Positions 24,908-35,705 of a DNA stretch of 51,687 nt are shown here, piece after piece. Position 1 is the first letter of the stretch. Each line of letters begins with the position of its first letter. The notes beneath the pieces are model-generated. The model searched no databases. It saw only the letters and a program-made list of their open reading frames with translations, and had not been told where the DNA came from. Made by a program: the position numbers and the translations under genes. The stretch spans positions 1 through 51,687 of the forward strand of contig CACZWL010000017.1 of assembly GCA_902784865.1 (NCBI GenBank), in the 5' to 3' direction. The stretch is from an uncultured Bacteroidota bacterium. Its GTDB lineage: Bacteria > Bacteroidota > Bacteroidia > Bacteroidales > P3.

Positions 24908-25642
24908 ATGAAAGTGTTTTCAAAGAGAATCGAGGTACCCGACTACCTCTGCGACCGCGACGACCGCCTGCATACATGGGCTGCCATCCGGCTCTGCCAA
25001 GAGGTGTCGGAACTGCACAGCAAAGCCACCGCTATCGGATACGAGGACATGCGTCGGAAGAATATGATATGGATTATATCGCGCGCGTACTATATAATAT
25101 ATAAACGCGCACACGCCTCCGAAAAGATTATGTTAAATACATGGTCTAGGGGCAACGACGGCCTGTTTGCATTCCGCGACTACAGCATGGAGGGAGAAGA
25201 AGGTGAGGTGCTGATGACAGGAACCAGCTACTGGCCACTGATCGACTTCACCTCGCACAAGCCCATACGGCTGAACGACACGCTGGCCACCTACGAATAC
25301 GACAGCCGGAACGCGACGGAACGTGCCAAGGTGGACCGATTGAAAATGCCAGACATGACCGCTGCCGACAGCCGTATGGAAATTTCGGCAAGGTATTCGA
25401 TGATAGATCATGTTGGCCACGTGAATAACTCGGAATACGTCAAGCTGATATTCGACAGCCTGATGCAGACAGACTTCGACTTGGACAAACCATTCAGCCT
25501 GGAAATCAACTACAACCACGAGACGCAACCCGACGACACGCTGTCAGTCTTGCGTAAACAGGACAACGATGCACACTGGTTCCAAATATCGAATTCTCGA
25601 GGACTTAGCGTAACAGCCAGAGTATCACGCACAAATAACTAA
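24908..25642 (+). CDS. acyl-ACP thioesterase
   Basis: Double hot-dog thioesterase of the FatA/FatB-like bacterial family (244 aa), releasing fatty acids from acyl carrier protein. The C-terminal half carries the DHVGHVNNSEYVKLIFDSL segment (about 168-186) that contains the catalytic Asn/His region, and the N-terminal half has the WIISRAYYIIYKR strand. It is cytosolic. It is probably co-transcribed with argS and is followed by a strong terminator. Confidence 0.88.
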   Translation: MKVFSKRIEVPDYLCDRDDRLHTWAAIRLCQEVSELHSKATAIGYEDMRRKNMIWIISRAYYIIYKRAHASEKIMLNTWSRGNDGLFAFRDYSMEGEEGEVLMTGTSYWPLIDFTSHKPIRLNDTLATYEYDSRNATERAKVDRLKMPDMTAADSRMEISARYSMIDHVGHVNNSEYVKLIFDSLMQTDFDLDKPFSLEINYNHETQPDDTLSVLRKQDNDAHWFQISNSRGLSVTARVSRTNN

Positions 25643-25678
25643 TATCCGAGTTATGTTAAATAGAACTTGGTGAAATAC

Positions 25679-25709
25679 GGGGAAGACTCCTATGAGTCTT
25701 CCCCTTTTT
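25679..25709 (+). terminator. Rho-independent terminator
   Basis: Perfect 11-bp stem (ggggaagactc 25679-25689 with gagtcttcccc 25694-25704), 4-nt loop, and TTTTT. It ends the argS/thioesterase transcript between two convergent units. Bases 25710-25805 hold no feature I can name. Confidence 0.92.
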
Positions 25710-25805
25710 CTTTGTGGATTACAGCGAGTTAAGCGGTGCAACTCTGCAATTCTGCAGCGGGTTCGGCAGTGCAATATTATCGACTTCTCTGCGGAGGCCT
25801 GTGTG

Positions 25806-27689
25806 TTACTGATGGGTTGCGGCGGCTATGAGGGCCTGTTTGTCGATGTGGCAGTCGCGCTTCAGTTGCGCCACCGGGCCGTGGACGACGAAACTGTCTG
25901 GGATTGCCAGGACGGTCACCGACGGGACCATTGCCGGATGGCGGTCGGCCAGGTATGCCCTGACGGCCTCGCCGAAGCCGCCGATGCGGGCTCCGTCCTC
26001 GATGGTGACGATGCGGCGGTAGCCTGCGGCAGCTATGGTGTCGAGCAATCCTGTGTCGAGGGGTTTGGCAAAGCGCATGTCGTAGACGGCAGCCGAGATG
26101 CCTTGGGCGGTGAGTTCGTCGGCGGCTGTCAATGCATCGCCCACCGGATGGCCGAGGGCGACGAAGGCCACGTCGGTGCCCTGGCGGAGCTGGCGCCCCT
26201 TCCCTATCTCGACAGGCTCGAATGGGCACTGCCAGTCGGCATGGACACTGGCGCCACGCGGATAGCGTATGACGATGGGACCGTTGCCTGGCAGCTGGGC
26301 GGTGTACATCATGCGGCGCAGCTCATGGTCGTCGCTGGGGGCGCAGATGGTAAGTCCCGGAACGGGAATCAGCGACGAGAGGTCGAAGACGCCATGGTGC
26401 GTGGGTCCGTCGTCGCCGACGAGGCCTGCCCTGTCGAGGCAGATGAGGACGGGAAGTCCCTGAAGTGCAACGTCATGGATTATCTGGTCGTAGGCACGTT
26501 GGGCAAAGGAGCTGTAGATGTTGCAGAACGGCACCATGCCTTGTGCGGCGAGGCCAGCGGCGAAGGTGACGGCGTGCTGCTCGGCGATGCCTACGTCGAA
26601 GACGCGGTCGGGCATGACCTCCTGCATGAGGTTGAGCGACGAGCCGGTGAGCATGGCCGGCGTGATGCCGACGATGGCTGGGTTCTGTTTGGCAAGCTCG
26701 ATGATGGTGTGGCCAAAAACATCCTGGTATTTAAGCGGTTGTCCCTGCTGCGAGGAGGTTATCTGACAGCCAGTCTGTGCGTCGTATTTGCCGGGGGCAT
26801 GGTAGGCTATGGGGTTCTGCTCGGCCTGCTGGAGTCCCCTACCCTTGCGGGTGACGACATGGAGCAGGAGGGGTCCGCCGATGGTCTTGAGGCGCGATAG
26901 GATGTCGATCAGTGCCGGCAGGTCGTGTCCGTCGACGGGTCCGAAGTAGCGTATGCCGAGGGCCTCGAAGAGGTTGGGGTTGCCGAGGGCTACGGTCTTG
27001 GCCACGTGGGTGAGGCGCTGGAAGAAGGACTGCGAGCGCTGGCGGAGGCCGCGGCCAGTGTCGAGGCGTTGCCAGACATGCTCCTTGAGGCGGTTGTAGC
27101 GCCGCGAGGAGGTGATGCGGGTGAGGCTCTGGTTGAGGCCGCCGACGGCACGGTCGATAGAGATGCCGTTGTCGTTGAGGATAACGATGATATTGGCTTT
27201 GGAGAGGCCGACGTTGTTGAGGGCTTCGAAGGCTTCGCCGCCTGTCATGGAGCCGTCGCCGATGACGGCTATGTGCTTGCGCTCGGTGTTGCCCTGTAGG
27301 CGCGAGGCGACAGCCATGCCGAGGGCTGCGGAGATGGAGGTGGAGCTGTGGCCTGTGCCGAAGGCGTCGTAGGGGCTTTCGGCCATCTTGGGAAAGCCGC
27401 TGAGGCCGCCATAGGTGCGGATAGAGGTGAAGTCGTCGCGGCGGCCGGTAAGGATTTTGTGGGCGTAGGCCTGGTGGCCGACGTCCCAGATGAGCTTGTC
27501 GTCGGGGGTGTTGAAGATGTAGTGGAGAGCGACGGTGAGTTCGACGGTGCCGAGGCTCGAGGCCAGGTGGCCGGGGTGTGTGGAGAGCGTGTCGATGATG
27601 TAGGTGCGCACCTGGTCGGCAATGGCCTGAAGGTCATTGGGTTTGGCACACCTGAGGTCGGCGGGACTGTTGATATCGCTGAGGTTCAT
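25806..27689 (-). CDS. dxs: 1-deoxy-D-xylulose-5-phosphate synthase
   Basis: Thiamine-diphosphate enzyme that condenses pyruvate and glyceraldehyde-3-phosphate, first step of the MEP isoprenoid pathway. N-terminal ThDP-binding motif GDGSMTGGEAFEALNN lies near 150-165, the pyrimidine-binding domain has FAGGLAAQG-like sequence (FAAGLAAQGMVPFCNIYSSF), and a C-terminal transketolase domain follows. At 627 aa it has normal length. Its start overlaps the stop of the upstream secreted-protein gene by 4 nt (ATGA). Confidence 0.97.
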   Translation of the reverse strand: MNLSDINSPADLRCAKPNDLQAIADQVRTYIIDTLSTHPGHLASSLGTVELTVALHYIFNTPDDKLIWDVGHQAYAHKILTGRRDDFTSIRTYGGLSGFPKMAESPYDAFGTGHSSTSISAALGMAVASRLQGNTERKHIAVIGDGSMTGGEAFEALNNVGLSKANIIVILNDNGISIDRAVGGLNQSLTRITSSRRYNRLKEHVWQRLDTGRGLRQRSQSFFQRLTHVAKTVALGNPNLFEALGIRYFGPVDGHDLPALIDILSRLKTIGGPLLLHVVTRKGRGLQQAEQNPIAYHAPGKYDAQTGCQITSSQQGQPLKYQDVFGHTIIELAKQNPAIVGITPAMLTGSSLNLMQEVMPDRVFDVGIAEQHAVTFAAGLAAQGMVPFCNIYSSFAQRAYDQIIHDVALQGLPVLICLDRAGLVGDDGPTHHGVFDLSSLIPVPGLTICAPSDDHELRRMMYTAQLPGNGPIVIRYPRGASVHADWQCPFEPVEIGKGRQLRQGTDVAFVALGHPVGDALTAADELTAQGISAAVYDMRFAKPLDTGLLDTIAAAGYRRIVTIEDGARIGGFGEAVRAYLADRHPAMVPSVTVLAIPDSFVVHGPVAQLKRDCHIDKQALIAAATHQ

Positions 27690-28678
27690 TGGGAGTCTCT
27701 TTGTGAGTCGTACTTATAGGATGGTGCGGGCTTGACGATGGGCGCAAATTCCTTGTTGAGCTTCTTGTCGGCGAGGCGTCCCTGGACTCCTTTGCGGAGT
27801 TCCCACTTGCCGTCGACGAAGGCGTAGGCGATCTCGGTGCCCGAGGGGACGTAGTACTGGAAAAGGCCCTCCATGCCAGGGACTTGGGGCTCGATTTCGT
27901 CGAATATTATCATGCGTTCCTGATGCTCGCGGGTCTTCTCGACGGTGCGGTAGCGGTTGGTGCCCTTGACCTTTTCGCGCTTGCGCTCAACCTCTTGGAC
28001 GAACTGCGTCTCGTAGGAGAGGTTGACCATGGCCTCGTTGGCGTACTCGAGGACTATGCGGCGGAGGTTGCGTTCGCGGCGGAAGAGCGGCGCACCGAAC
28101 TGCAGGCGGCCGCCGCGGATGGATACCGGCTCGATGATTTTGCGCTCGGTGAGGTTGTCCACGCCGTTCCACCCGAGGAGGGTGTAGTAGGTGCGGTCGT
28201 TGGTGGCAACCTGTATAATATCCTGATAGACAGCGCCGAGCCATTGGTCGGGCGTGAGTACGGACTCCTCGCGGTTGAGGATTTCGTCGGACTTGTCGTT
28301 GAGGATGACGTGGACGAATTCCTCTTCCTTCTCGTCGTAGTAGTGGGCCACGCCGAAGCACTCGAACTCGCCGTTGTCGCGGATGACGGCCCAGGTGAAG
28401 AGGCGGAGGCGGCCGTCGGGCGAAGTGAGGACGGAGGCGTAGTCGGGCAGATGCCATTGCCAGCGCTCGGAGTCGTCCTCGTCGAGGGCTGTGGTGAGCA
28501 CCTGGATGGCCTCTTCCGAGGCGAGGTAACGCTCGTTGTCGGTGGGGGCCGAGACAATCTTCTCGACGAGCGCCGAGAGGCGCTGCTGGTGGGCGGCCAT
28601 GCGGGCCTTGTCCTGGCCGAAAACCAAGCAGGGCAAAGCGGCAGCGAGCAGTAGGATGATGGGTCTTTTGGCTTGCAT
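27686..28678 (-). CDS. hypothetical secreted protein coupled to dxs
   Basis: 330-aa protein with a signal peptide (MQAKRPIILLLAAALPCLVFGQ, cleavage near residue 21). The mature part is polar and charged, with a clear strand-rich region (LRLFTWAVIRDNGEFECFGVAHYY) and a basic KREKVKGTNRYRTVEKTREHQ stretch. I do not recognise the family. Its stop overlaps the dxs start by 4 nt, so the two are translated together, although a periplasmic protein and an isoprenoid enzyme have no obvious shared task. Confidence 0.78.
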   Translation of the reverse strand: MQAKRPIILLLAAALPCLVFGQDKARMAAHQQRLSALVEKIVSAPTDNERYLASEEAIQVLTTALDEDDSERWQWHLPDYASVLTSPDGRLRLFTWAVIRDNGEFECFGVAHYYDEKEEEFVHVILNDKSDEILNREESVLTPDQWLGAVYQDIIQVATNDRTYYTLLGWNGVDNLTERKIIEPVSIRGGRLQFGAPLFRRERNLRRIVLEYANEAMVNLSYETQFVQEVERKREKVKGTNRYRTVEKTREHQERMIIFDEIEPQVPGMEGLFQYYVPSGTEIAYAFVDGKWELRKGVQGRLADKKLNKEFAPIVKPAPSYKYDSQRDSQ

Positions 28679-28770
28679 ACGGTATATTTAACGTACCAAT
28701 TATAATAATATTGTGGAGAGGGTGCAAAAAATCCGTCGGCAGGGTCGCCGGCGGTGTCGGTCGGACGGCA

Positions 28771-28879
28771 GGCATCTGGTAGGTATCTGGTAGGTATCTG
28801 GTAGGTGAATACTTCGACTCTTTCCCATCATTTCCCTTCGATGGGAAAATCGGGGTACTTGTCATTTGGCGCGATTTGA
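28771..28879 (+). repeat. dispersed intergenic repeat, copy D (with tail)
   Basis: Three 11-bp units (ggcatctggta, then ggtatctggta twice), ggtgaatacttcgactc, then tttcccatcatttcccttcgatgggaaa, where one base breaks the palindrome, and the tail acttgtcatttggcgcgat. It lies in the divergent gap 28679-28992, which otherwise holds only the promoter below. Confidence 0.9.
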
Positions 28880-28960
28880 AGAGGTTGACACATAACACGA
28901 ACACAACCAGCGTTTTAAAAACAACAGCGTTTTTTATGGGGCAGATTGAGTTTTTTTTGC

Positions 28961-28968
28961 TATCTTTG
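28961..28968 (+). promoter_or_regulatory. -7 box for the GroES-like gene
   Basis: TATCTTTG (TAnnTTTG) lies 24 nt before the ATG at 28993. The -33 position falls in a T-rich stretch without a clear TTTG. Confidence 0.5.
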
Positions 28969-28992
28969 CAGTTTGATTATTTACGACCGAGT

Positions 28993-29352
28993 ATGGCTAA
29001 CGGAAACATAGACAGACTGATAGTGATAGGCGACCGGGTGCTGATCGACCCGTCGGCACCGGCACGCAAGACGAAGAGCGGGCTGCTGCTGCCGGCCGGC
29101 TACCAGGAGAAGGAAGAGGTGCAGAGCGGCTACATCCTCAAGGTGGGCCCCGGTTACCCCATCCCCTCCGGCGACGACCACGAGGCGTGGAACCCCACCG
29201 AGCGCGAGGCACGCTACATACCGCTGCAGGTACGCCCTGGCGACATGGCCATCTTCCTGCTCAAGAACGCAGTGGAAATCAAGTACGAAGGCAGCAAATA
29301 TTACATCGTCCCCCAAGGAGGCATCCTGATGGTGGAACGCGACGAATTCTAA
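28993..29352 (+). CDS. GroES-like co-chaperone family protein
   Basis: 119-aa protein with the beta-barrel of the GroES family (VIGDRVLIDP near the start, SGLLLPAGYQEKEEVQSGYILKVGPG, and PGDMAIFLLKNAVEIKYEG near the end). It is longer than true GroES (about 90-95 aa) because of an insert about PIPSGDDHEAWNPTEREARYI. No groL follows, so it is likely a stand-alone paralogue. The start at 28993 fits the promoter; a longer frame from 28876 runs through repeat D. alaS begins 10 nt downstream. Confidence 0.85.
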   Translation: MANGNIDRLIVIGDRVLIDPSAPARKTKSGLLLPAGYQEKEEVQSGYILKVGPGYPIPSGDDHEAWNPTEREARYIPLQVRPGDMAIFLLKNAVEIKYEGSKYYIVPQGGILMVERDEF

Positions 29353-29362
29353 AATCAAGAAT

Positions 29363-31966
29363 ATGACTAGCAACGAGATACGCAAGGCTTTTTTAAGCTA
29401 TTTTGAGAGCAAGCAGCACCACATCGTGCCCTCGGCGCCGATGGTGGTCAAGGGCGACCCGACCCTGATGTTCACCAACGCCGGCATGAACCAGTTCAAG
29501 GACATCTTCCTCGGCAACGCACCGGTGCAACACCCCAGGGTCGCCGACTCGCAGAAGTGCCTGCGCGTCAGCGGCAAGCACAACGACCTCGAAGAGGTGG
29601 GCCACGACACCTACCACCACACCATGTTCGAGATGCTGGGCAACTGGTCCTTCGGCGACTACTTCAAGAAAGAGGCCATCGCCTACGGATGGGAGTTCCT
29701 CACCGAGGTGATGAAGATCAACAAAGACTGGCTCTACGTCACCGTCTTCGGCGGCGACGAAAAGGAAGGCCTGGCCATGGACACCGAGGCCTACGACTTC
29801 TGGAAGCAACACATATCAGAGGAGCGCATCCTGAAGGGGTCGAAAAAGGACAACTTCTGGGAAATGGGCGACCAAGGCCCCTGCGGCCCCTGCTCCGAGA
29901 TACACGTCGACATTCGCCCCGACGAGGAGAAGGCTAAGGTGCCGGGTAAAGAGCTGGTAAACAAGGACAACCCGCAGGTCATAGAGATATGGAACCTCGT
30001 CTTCATGCAGTTCAACCGCAAAGCCGACGGCAGCTTGGAACCCTTGGCAGCCAAGCACATAGACACTGGCATGGGCTTCGAGCGCCTCTGCATGGTGATG
30101 CAAGGCAAGCGCTCGAACTACGACACCGATGTCTTCCAGCCTCTGATACAGGAACTTGCCACGAAGAGCGGCAAGCCCTACGGACAGAACGAGGAGGCCG
30201 ACATCGCCATGCGCGTCTGCGCCGACCACCTGCGCGCCGTCAGCTTCAGCATCGCCGACGGACAGCTGCCCTCCAACGTGAAGGCTGGCTACGTGATCCG
30301 CCGCATCCTGCGCCGCGCCGTGCGCTACGGCTACACCTTCCTCGGCTTCACCGAGCCGTTCCTCAACGCGCTGGTACCCACGCTGGTAGGCCAGATGGGG
30401 CACCAGTTCCCCGAACTGCAGAAACAGCAGGAACTCATACAGCGCATCATTCTCGAAGAGGAACAGGCCTTCCTGCGCACCCTGGCCGGTGGCATCAAGC
30501 GCTTCAACGACTATGTAGGCAGTGGCACCGCCGCCGCCACCAAGACCATCGACGGCGCCTTCGCCTTCGAACTCTTCGACACCTACGGCTTCCCCATCGA
30601 CCTCACCCAGCTGATGGCCACCGAGCAAGGCTGGAGCGTCGACATGGAGGGGTTCCAGCGCGGCCTCGCCGAACAGAAGGAGCGTTCGCGCGGCGCCGCC
30701 AAAGTGGAGAGCGACGACTGGGTGGAACTGATGCCCGGCGTCGAGCAGGAATTCGTCGGCTACGACACGCTGGAGGCCGACGTGCGCATAACCCGCTACC
30801 GCCACGTAAAGGCCAAAGACCGTGAGTTTTACCAACTGGTCTTCGACCGCACCCCCTTCTACGGCGAGAGCGGCGGCCAGGCCGGCGACCGCGGCGCCGT
30901 ATGTTGCAACAGTGTTGCAACCACAATCCTCAACACCAAGAAAGAGAACGGCTTGACGGTGCATATCGTCGAGCAGCTGCCCGCCGACCTCAAGGCCACC
31001 TTCCACGCCTCCGTCGACGCCGAAGCCCGCCAGGCCACGGCCTGCAACCACACGGCCACCCACCTGATGCACCACGCTCTGCGCCAAGTGCTTGGCGAAC
31101 ATGTGGAGCAGAAAGGCTCGAGCGTGGATGCCGAGCGCCTGCGCTTCGACTTCAGCCACTTCAGCAAGCTCTCGCCCGAAGAGATACGCGAGGTCGAGCA
31201 GCGCGTCAACAAGATGATACGCGCGTGTGTACCGCTCGAGGAGCACCGCCAGATGCCCATCGCCGAAGCGCAGAAGATGGGCGCCATGGCCCTCTTCGGC
31301 GAAAAATACGGCGACCACGTGCGCGTGGTGAAATACGGCCCCAGCGTCGAATTCTGCGGCGGCACCCACGTGGCCAACACCGGCCAGATAGGTTCATTCC
31401 GCATCGTCAGCGAAGGCGCCATCGCCGCCGGCATGCGCCGCATCGAAGCCGTCACCGCCCAGGCCGCCACCGACTATGCCGACCGCCAGCAGGAGCAGCT
31501 GATGTCGCTGGCCGACATGTTCAAGGGTACCAAGGACCTAGCCTCGTCAATCGCCAAGCTGCAAGAGGACAACGCCGCGCTGAAATCGGCCGTCGAAGCC
31601 CTTCAGCGCGAGAAAGCCGCCAACGCCGTCAAAGGCCTGGCTTCCAAGCTCGAAGCCTCCCCCACCCTCGTCGAACGCTACGACAGCGACGTCAACGCGC
31701 TAAAGGACGCCCTAATCGCCCTGCGCGCCGAGCGCCCCGACATGGCCGTGGTGCTGGGCAGCGTCACCGACGGTAAGCCCGCCCTGCTCATCGTGCTGGG
31801 ACAGAACCGCGTCGACGTCGGCCTCAACGCCGGCCAGATGGTGCGCACCCTCGGCAAGGAAATTCAGGGCGGCGGCGGCGGACAGCCCCACTTCGCCACC
31901 GCCGGCGGCAAGAACCCCGACGGACTTGACCGCGCCCTCGCCCTCGCCAAAGAGATGCTGAAATAA
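29363..31966 (+). CDS. alaS: alanyl-tRNA synthetase
   Basis: Class II synthetase of 867 aa. The N-terminal aminoacylation domain includes [15 protein letters not shown] and [23 protein letters not shown]. The editing domain has the zinc-binding HTATHLMHH near 560 and CGGTH near 663, and the C-terminal C-Ala domain ends with a DHHA1-type [14 protein letters not shown] segment. Everything needed is present. The last 143 nt face the open frame of the broken kinase gene on the other strand. Confidence 0.97.
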   Translation: MTSNEIRKAFLSYFESKQHHIVPSAPMVVKGDPTLMFTNAGMNQFKDIFLGNAPVQHPRVADSQKCLRVSGKHNDLEEVGHDTYHHTMFEMLGNWSFGDYFKKEAIAYGWEFLTEVMKINKDWLYVTVFGGDEKEGLAMDTEAYDFWKQHISEERILKGSKKDNFWEMGDQGPCGPCSEIHVDIRPDEEKAKVPGKELVNKDNPQVIEIWNLVFMQFNRKADGSLEPLAAKHIDTGMGFERLCMVMQGKRSNYDTDVFQPLIQELATKSGKPYGQNEEADIAMRVCADHLRAVSFSIADGQLPSNVKAGYVIRRILRRAVRYGYTFLGFTEPFLNALVPTLVGQMGHQFPELQKQQELIQRIILEEEQAFLRTLAGGIKRFNDYVGSGTAAATKTIDGAFAFELFDTYGFPIDLTQLMATEQGWSVDMEGFQRGLAEQKERSRGAAKVESDDWVELMPGVEQEFVGYDTLEADVRITRYRHVKAKDREFYQLVFDRTPFYGESGGQAGDRGAVCCNSVATTILNTKKENGLTVHIVEQLPADLKATFHASVDAEARQATACNHTATHLMHHALRQVLGEHVEQKGSSVDAERLRFDFSHFSKLSPEEIREVEQRVNKMIRACVPLEEHRQMPIAEAQKMGAMALFGEKYGDHVRVVKYGPSVEFCGGTHVANTGQIGSFRIVSEGAIAAGMRRIEAVTAQAATDYADRQQEQLMSLADMFKGTKDLASSIAKLQEDNAALKSAVEALQREKAANAVKGLASKLEASPTLVERYDSDVNALKDALIALRAERPDMAVVLGSVTDGKPALLIVLGQNRVDVGLNAGQMVRTLGKEIQGGGGGQPHFATAGGKNPDGLDRALALAKEMLK

Positions 31967-32664
31967 CCACCCACAAAATAGAAAGCCTGGACAGCGGAAA
32001 CAGCAGCTTGCGGAACGCCGCTACGCTCTGCGGTCTGCGGGCGGGGTCCTTGCGCGTGGCCCTGCTTACCGCCAGCGGATAGCGGCGCGGAAGCAGCCTC
32101 TCCGTCAGCCGCCCGAGGGCGTAGATGTCGGCGCGGTGGTCGGCCAATCCCCCACCCTCCTGCTCGGGGGGCCGCGAAGCCCAGCGTACCGCTGGCCTGC
32201 TTGAAGGCCGCATACTGTGGACCGTCGCTCAGGCCGAAGTCGATCAGCTTCACACGCCCGTCGGGCATCACCATGATATTCGACGGCTTCAGGTCGTGGT
32301 GATAGATTCCATGGCGGTGGCAATAGTCGACGGCATCCAGCAACCGGTCCAGCACCTCCCTGGTGCACCGGACGCCAAGCGGATCGCCCTCCACCCATTC
32401 CATCACGATGCAGTTGCCGAAAGGCTCCACCGCCTCCAGGCTCTCCACACGCACAATATTCGGATGGTCGAGGCTTACGCCCACGCTGTATTCCTTGTAG
32501 AGCCACTCCTCGTAGATCGGATTGCCACGCAGTTCCTCTCTCAGGGCCTTCAGCACATACCAGCGGCCGTAGCGCCGCGCGCGGTAGGGCACATGACTCT
32601 CCCCTCGGCATATCTCCTCCACGGCGGAGAAGAACGCCTCCGTGATGCCGCTGCCGCCCGACAC
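31824..32664 (-). pseudogene. frameshifted serine/threonine protein kinase
   Basis: Hanks-type kinase starting at a GTG (32664). Residues in order: Lys39 (YVLKAL), HHDLKPSN (122-129, HRD variant), DFG (142-144). After SGTLGFAAP the frame is lost. In the next frame the sequence continues as EQEGG, then [17 protein letters not shown] and [10 protein letters not shown], exactly the APE and later lobes. Removing one base from a run of six G (32166-32171, plus strand) restores the frame. The restored frame then runs 143 nt into the 3' end of alaS on the opposite strand, so its own end is probably lost. No glycine-rich loop is clear at the N-terminus. Confidence 0.82.
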
Positions 32665-32689
32665 CAGTCCCGAAGCCTACCCATCATAT

Positions 32690-34234
32690 CGTTGCCGAAT
32701 ATGCGTTTTACAACTGTTCATCAGCGACAAGCATATCTCTTACCGGCAATGCACTCCATACACTCAACAGGTACGTGTTTTACAACTGCAACGGTGTTGA
32801 GACCATAAACTATAATCTCGATAGCGCACAAGCAGTTAGCTGTGCCAACCTTTTCAAAATCACAAACGAGAACCTTGTCATCAACATTGGCCCATCCGTA
32901 AGATACTTTAATCCCAATCTTTTTTTGTCAAGCGCGACAGCTTATAGAGTCCAGGCTCCTATTATCTCACATGCTTATAATCCTCCAACGATAATTCTTG
33001 CTACAAATGAGATCTATAACGGATTAAACAGATACAAAATATATGTGCCATGCAGCAGATACGCCGCTTACCAGAGTGCTCCCCACTGGAATTATATAGA
33101 TTTACAAGCCATACTGCCAGAGTTGAATGTAGTCAGTTCTGACCCTGCAAAGGGCAGCGTCAGCATAACACACGCAATGGACTCCTGTGACGACAGTGCA
33201 ACATTTATAGCCACGCCCAACAGCGGCTACCGCTTCGTGCGCTGGCAGGACAACAATACGCAGAACCCGCGCACCGTCACCGGCAACGCCAACTACACCG
33301 CCACCTTCGAGGCCATACCCGCCACGCAGTACACCATCACCGTCAACAGCAACAACAGCGCTTGGGGCACCGTCAGCGGTGGCGGCACCTACAACAGCGG
33401 TGCCACAGTTACATTGACCGCCACGCCCAACAGCGACTACCGCTTCGTGCGCTGGCAGGACAACAACACGCAGAACCCGCGCACAGTGACCGTCACCGGC
33501 AACGCCAACTACACCGCCACCTTCGAGGCCAACAGCACTCCCGGCACCGGCGAGGTCGACGAAAACTGCATCATCACCTCGTTCACTTACAGCATGGATG
33601 TCGACGGCGAGATAACGTGTTGGGGAGTTTACGACTACAACCAGGACAACCGTACATGGGGAATTCATGGCAATCTCGGCTATAATGGCACCAAGAGCTT
33701 TGGCATTGAAAATGCCGCTAATGCTGACGACTGGCTCATCACACCGCTCATCATCATCCCTGGCAACTACACCGTGAGCTGGAAAGCAAAAGCTTACGAC
33801 TCCGGCTATCCCGAAACCTATCAAGTACTCTCAGGAGGCGCCGGAGCGACAACACTGTTCAGCGAAACACTGTCGAGCACTGACTATGTAGACCGCTCTG
33901 CCAGCTTCAGTGTTACCCAGGGCGACACAATAGAGATCTATTTCCGCTACGTCAGCAACGACATGTACGCTTTCTTCATCGACAACATCTTCATCTCGCG
34001 CAACACCACGGGTATAAGCAATGCTGACCGCGACGGCATCGTCGTCACCACGCTTGGCTCCACGATCAATGTGGAAGGCGCCGCAGGCTAGGCCGTCACC
34101 GTCACCGACATCATGGGTCGCACCGTGCACCACAGCACCGCCGGCACCATGCTTCGCGTCGACCTGCCTGCCGCGGGCGTCTACTTCGTCCGCGTCGGCG
34201 AGCGTACGGCACGTAAAGTCGTGGCCGTCAGATA
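32690..34234 (+). pseudogene. truncated LRR/InlB-repeat adhesin with T9SS type A sorting domain
   Basis: The 5' end is missing: the frame opens directly in BspA-like leucine-rich repeats (AFYNCSSATSISLTGNAL, 32703 onward) with no signal peptide. Then come a typical LRR end (IYVPCSRYAAYQSAP), two divergent InlB B-repeats (33211 and 33420), a choice-of-anchor/cleaved-adhesin domain (about 33570-34000), and a type A sorting domain. In the sorting domain a TAG at 34092 stands where a Gln codon (CAG) is expected; the same frame continues as AVTVTDIMGRTVHH to RKVVAVR and stops at 34232-34234. The longest open part is 32775-34091. It was a surface or secreted protein; this copy looks dead. Confidence 0.82.
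33211..33531 (+). repeat. two near-identical InlB B-repeat coding units
   Basis: About 100 bp at 33211-33309 recurs at 33420-33531, coding for ATPNSxYRFVRWQDNNTQNP and the following NYTATFEA. The second has a 6-bp insertion (extra VT). DNA identity is very high, which suggests recent duplication or gene conversion. Confidence 0.85.
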
Positions 34235-34267
34235 GTCTCAACCGCCACTAATGGTTTTTTTCATCGG

Positions 34268-34306
34268 CGTGGTGCCCCCTACACACAGGGGCACCACGCC
34301 CCTTTT
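34268..34306 (+). terminator. Rho-independent terminator
   Basis: Perfect 11-bp stem (cgtggtgcccc 34268-34278 with ggggcaccacg 34288-34298), 9-nt loop, then ccccTTTT. It follows the adhesin pseudogene by about 34 nt. A further small hairpin (gccgg/ccggc, about 34395-34412) lies in the same gap; nothing else is seen before the tgt promoter. Confidence 0.8.
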
Positions 34307-34450
34307 ATGCTGCCCCATGCAGCACCTTTGCAGCGCTCCAGCAGCAGGGTGGCGGCGGGGAATTGTCAATAGGTGTCAAAATGGCCGTTTTCGCCGGTTT
34401 TAACCCGGCAAAACTGCAAGTAGGCGGCTTCGGCGTGCCCGGCGACACTT

Positions 34451-34485
34451 TTTTTGCACACAATCGAAAAAAAAGCGTATCTTTG
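34451..34485 (+). promoter_or_regulatory. promoter of tgt
   Basis: TTTTTG (34451-34456), 21 bp, TATCTTTG (34478-34485). Good match to the Bacteroidetes consensus, about 90 nt before the chosen ATG at 34575. Confidence 0.7.
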
Positions 34486-34574
34486 CATTTGCCAACTACC
34501 GCACGGACGGCCTCCGCGCGCAGTTGCATATATTTGTAAGACAAGGAGTTAACGAAACAACATACGCAACCTCA

Positions 34575-35701
<1,127 letters not shown>

Positions 35702-35705
<4 letters not shown>

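Noticed and set aside
29816-31369. 517-codon minus-strand frame opposite alaS
   Set aside because: Shadow frame caused by high GC at third positions; alaS has all its motifs.
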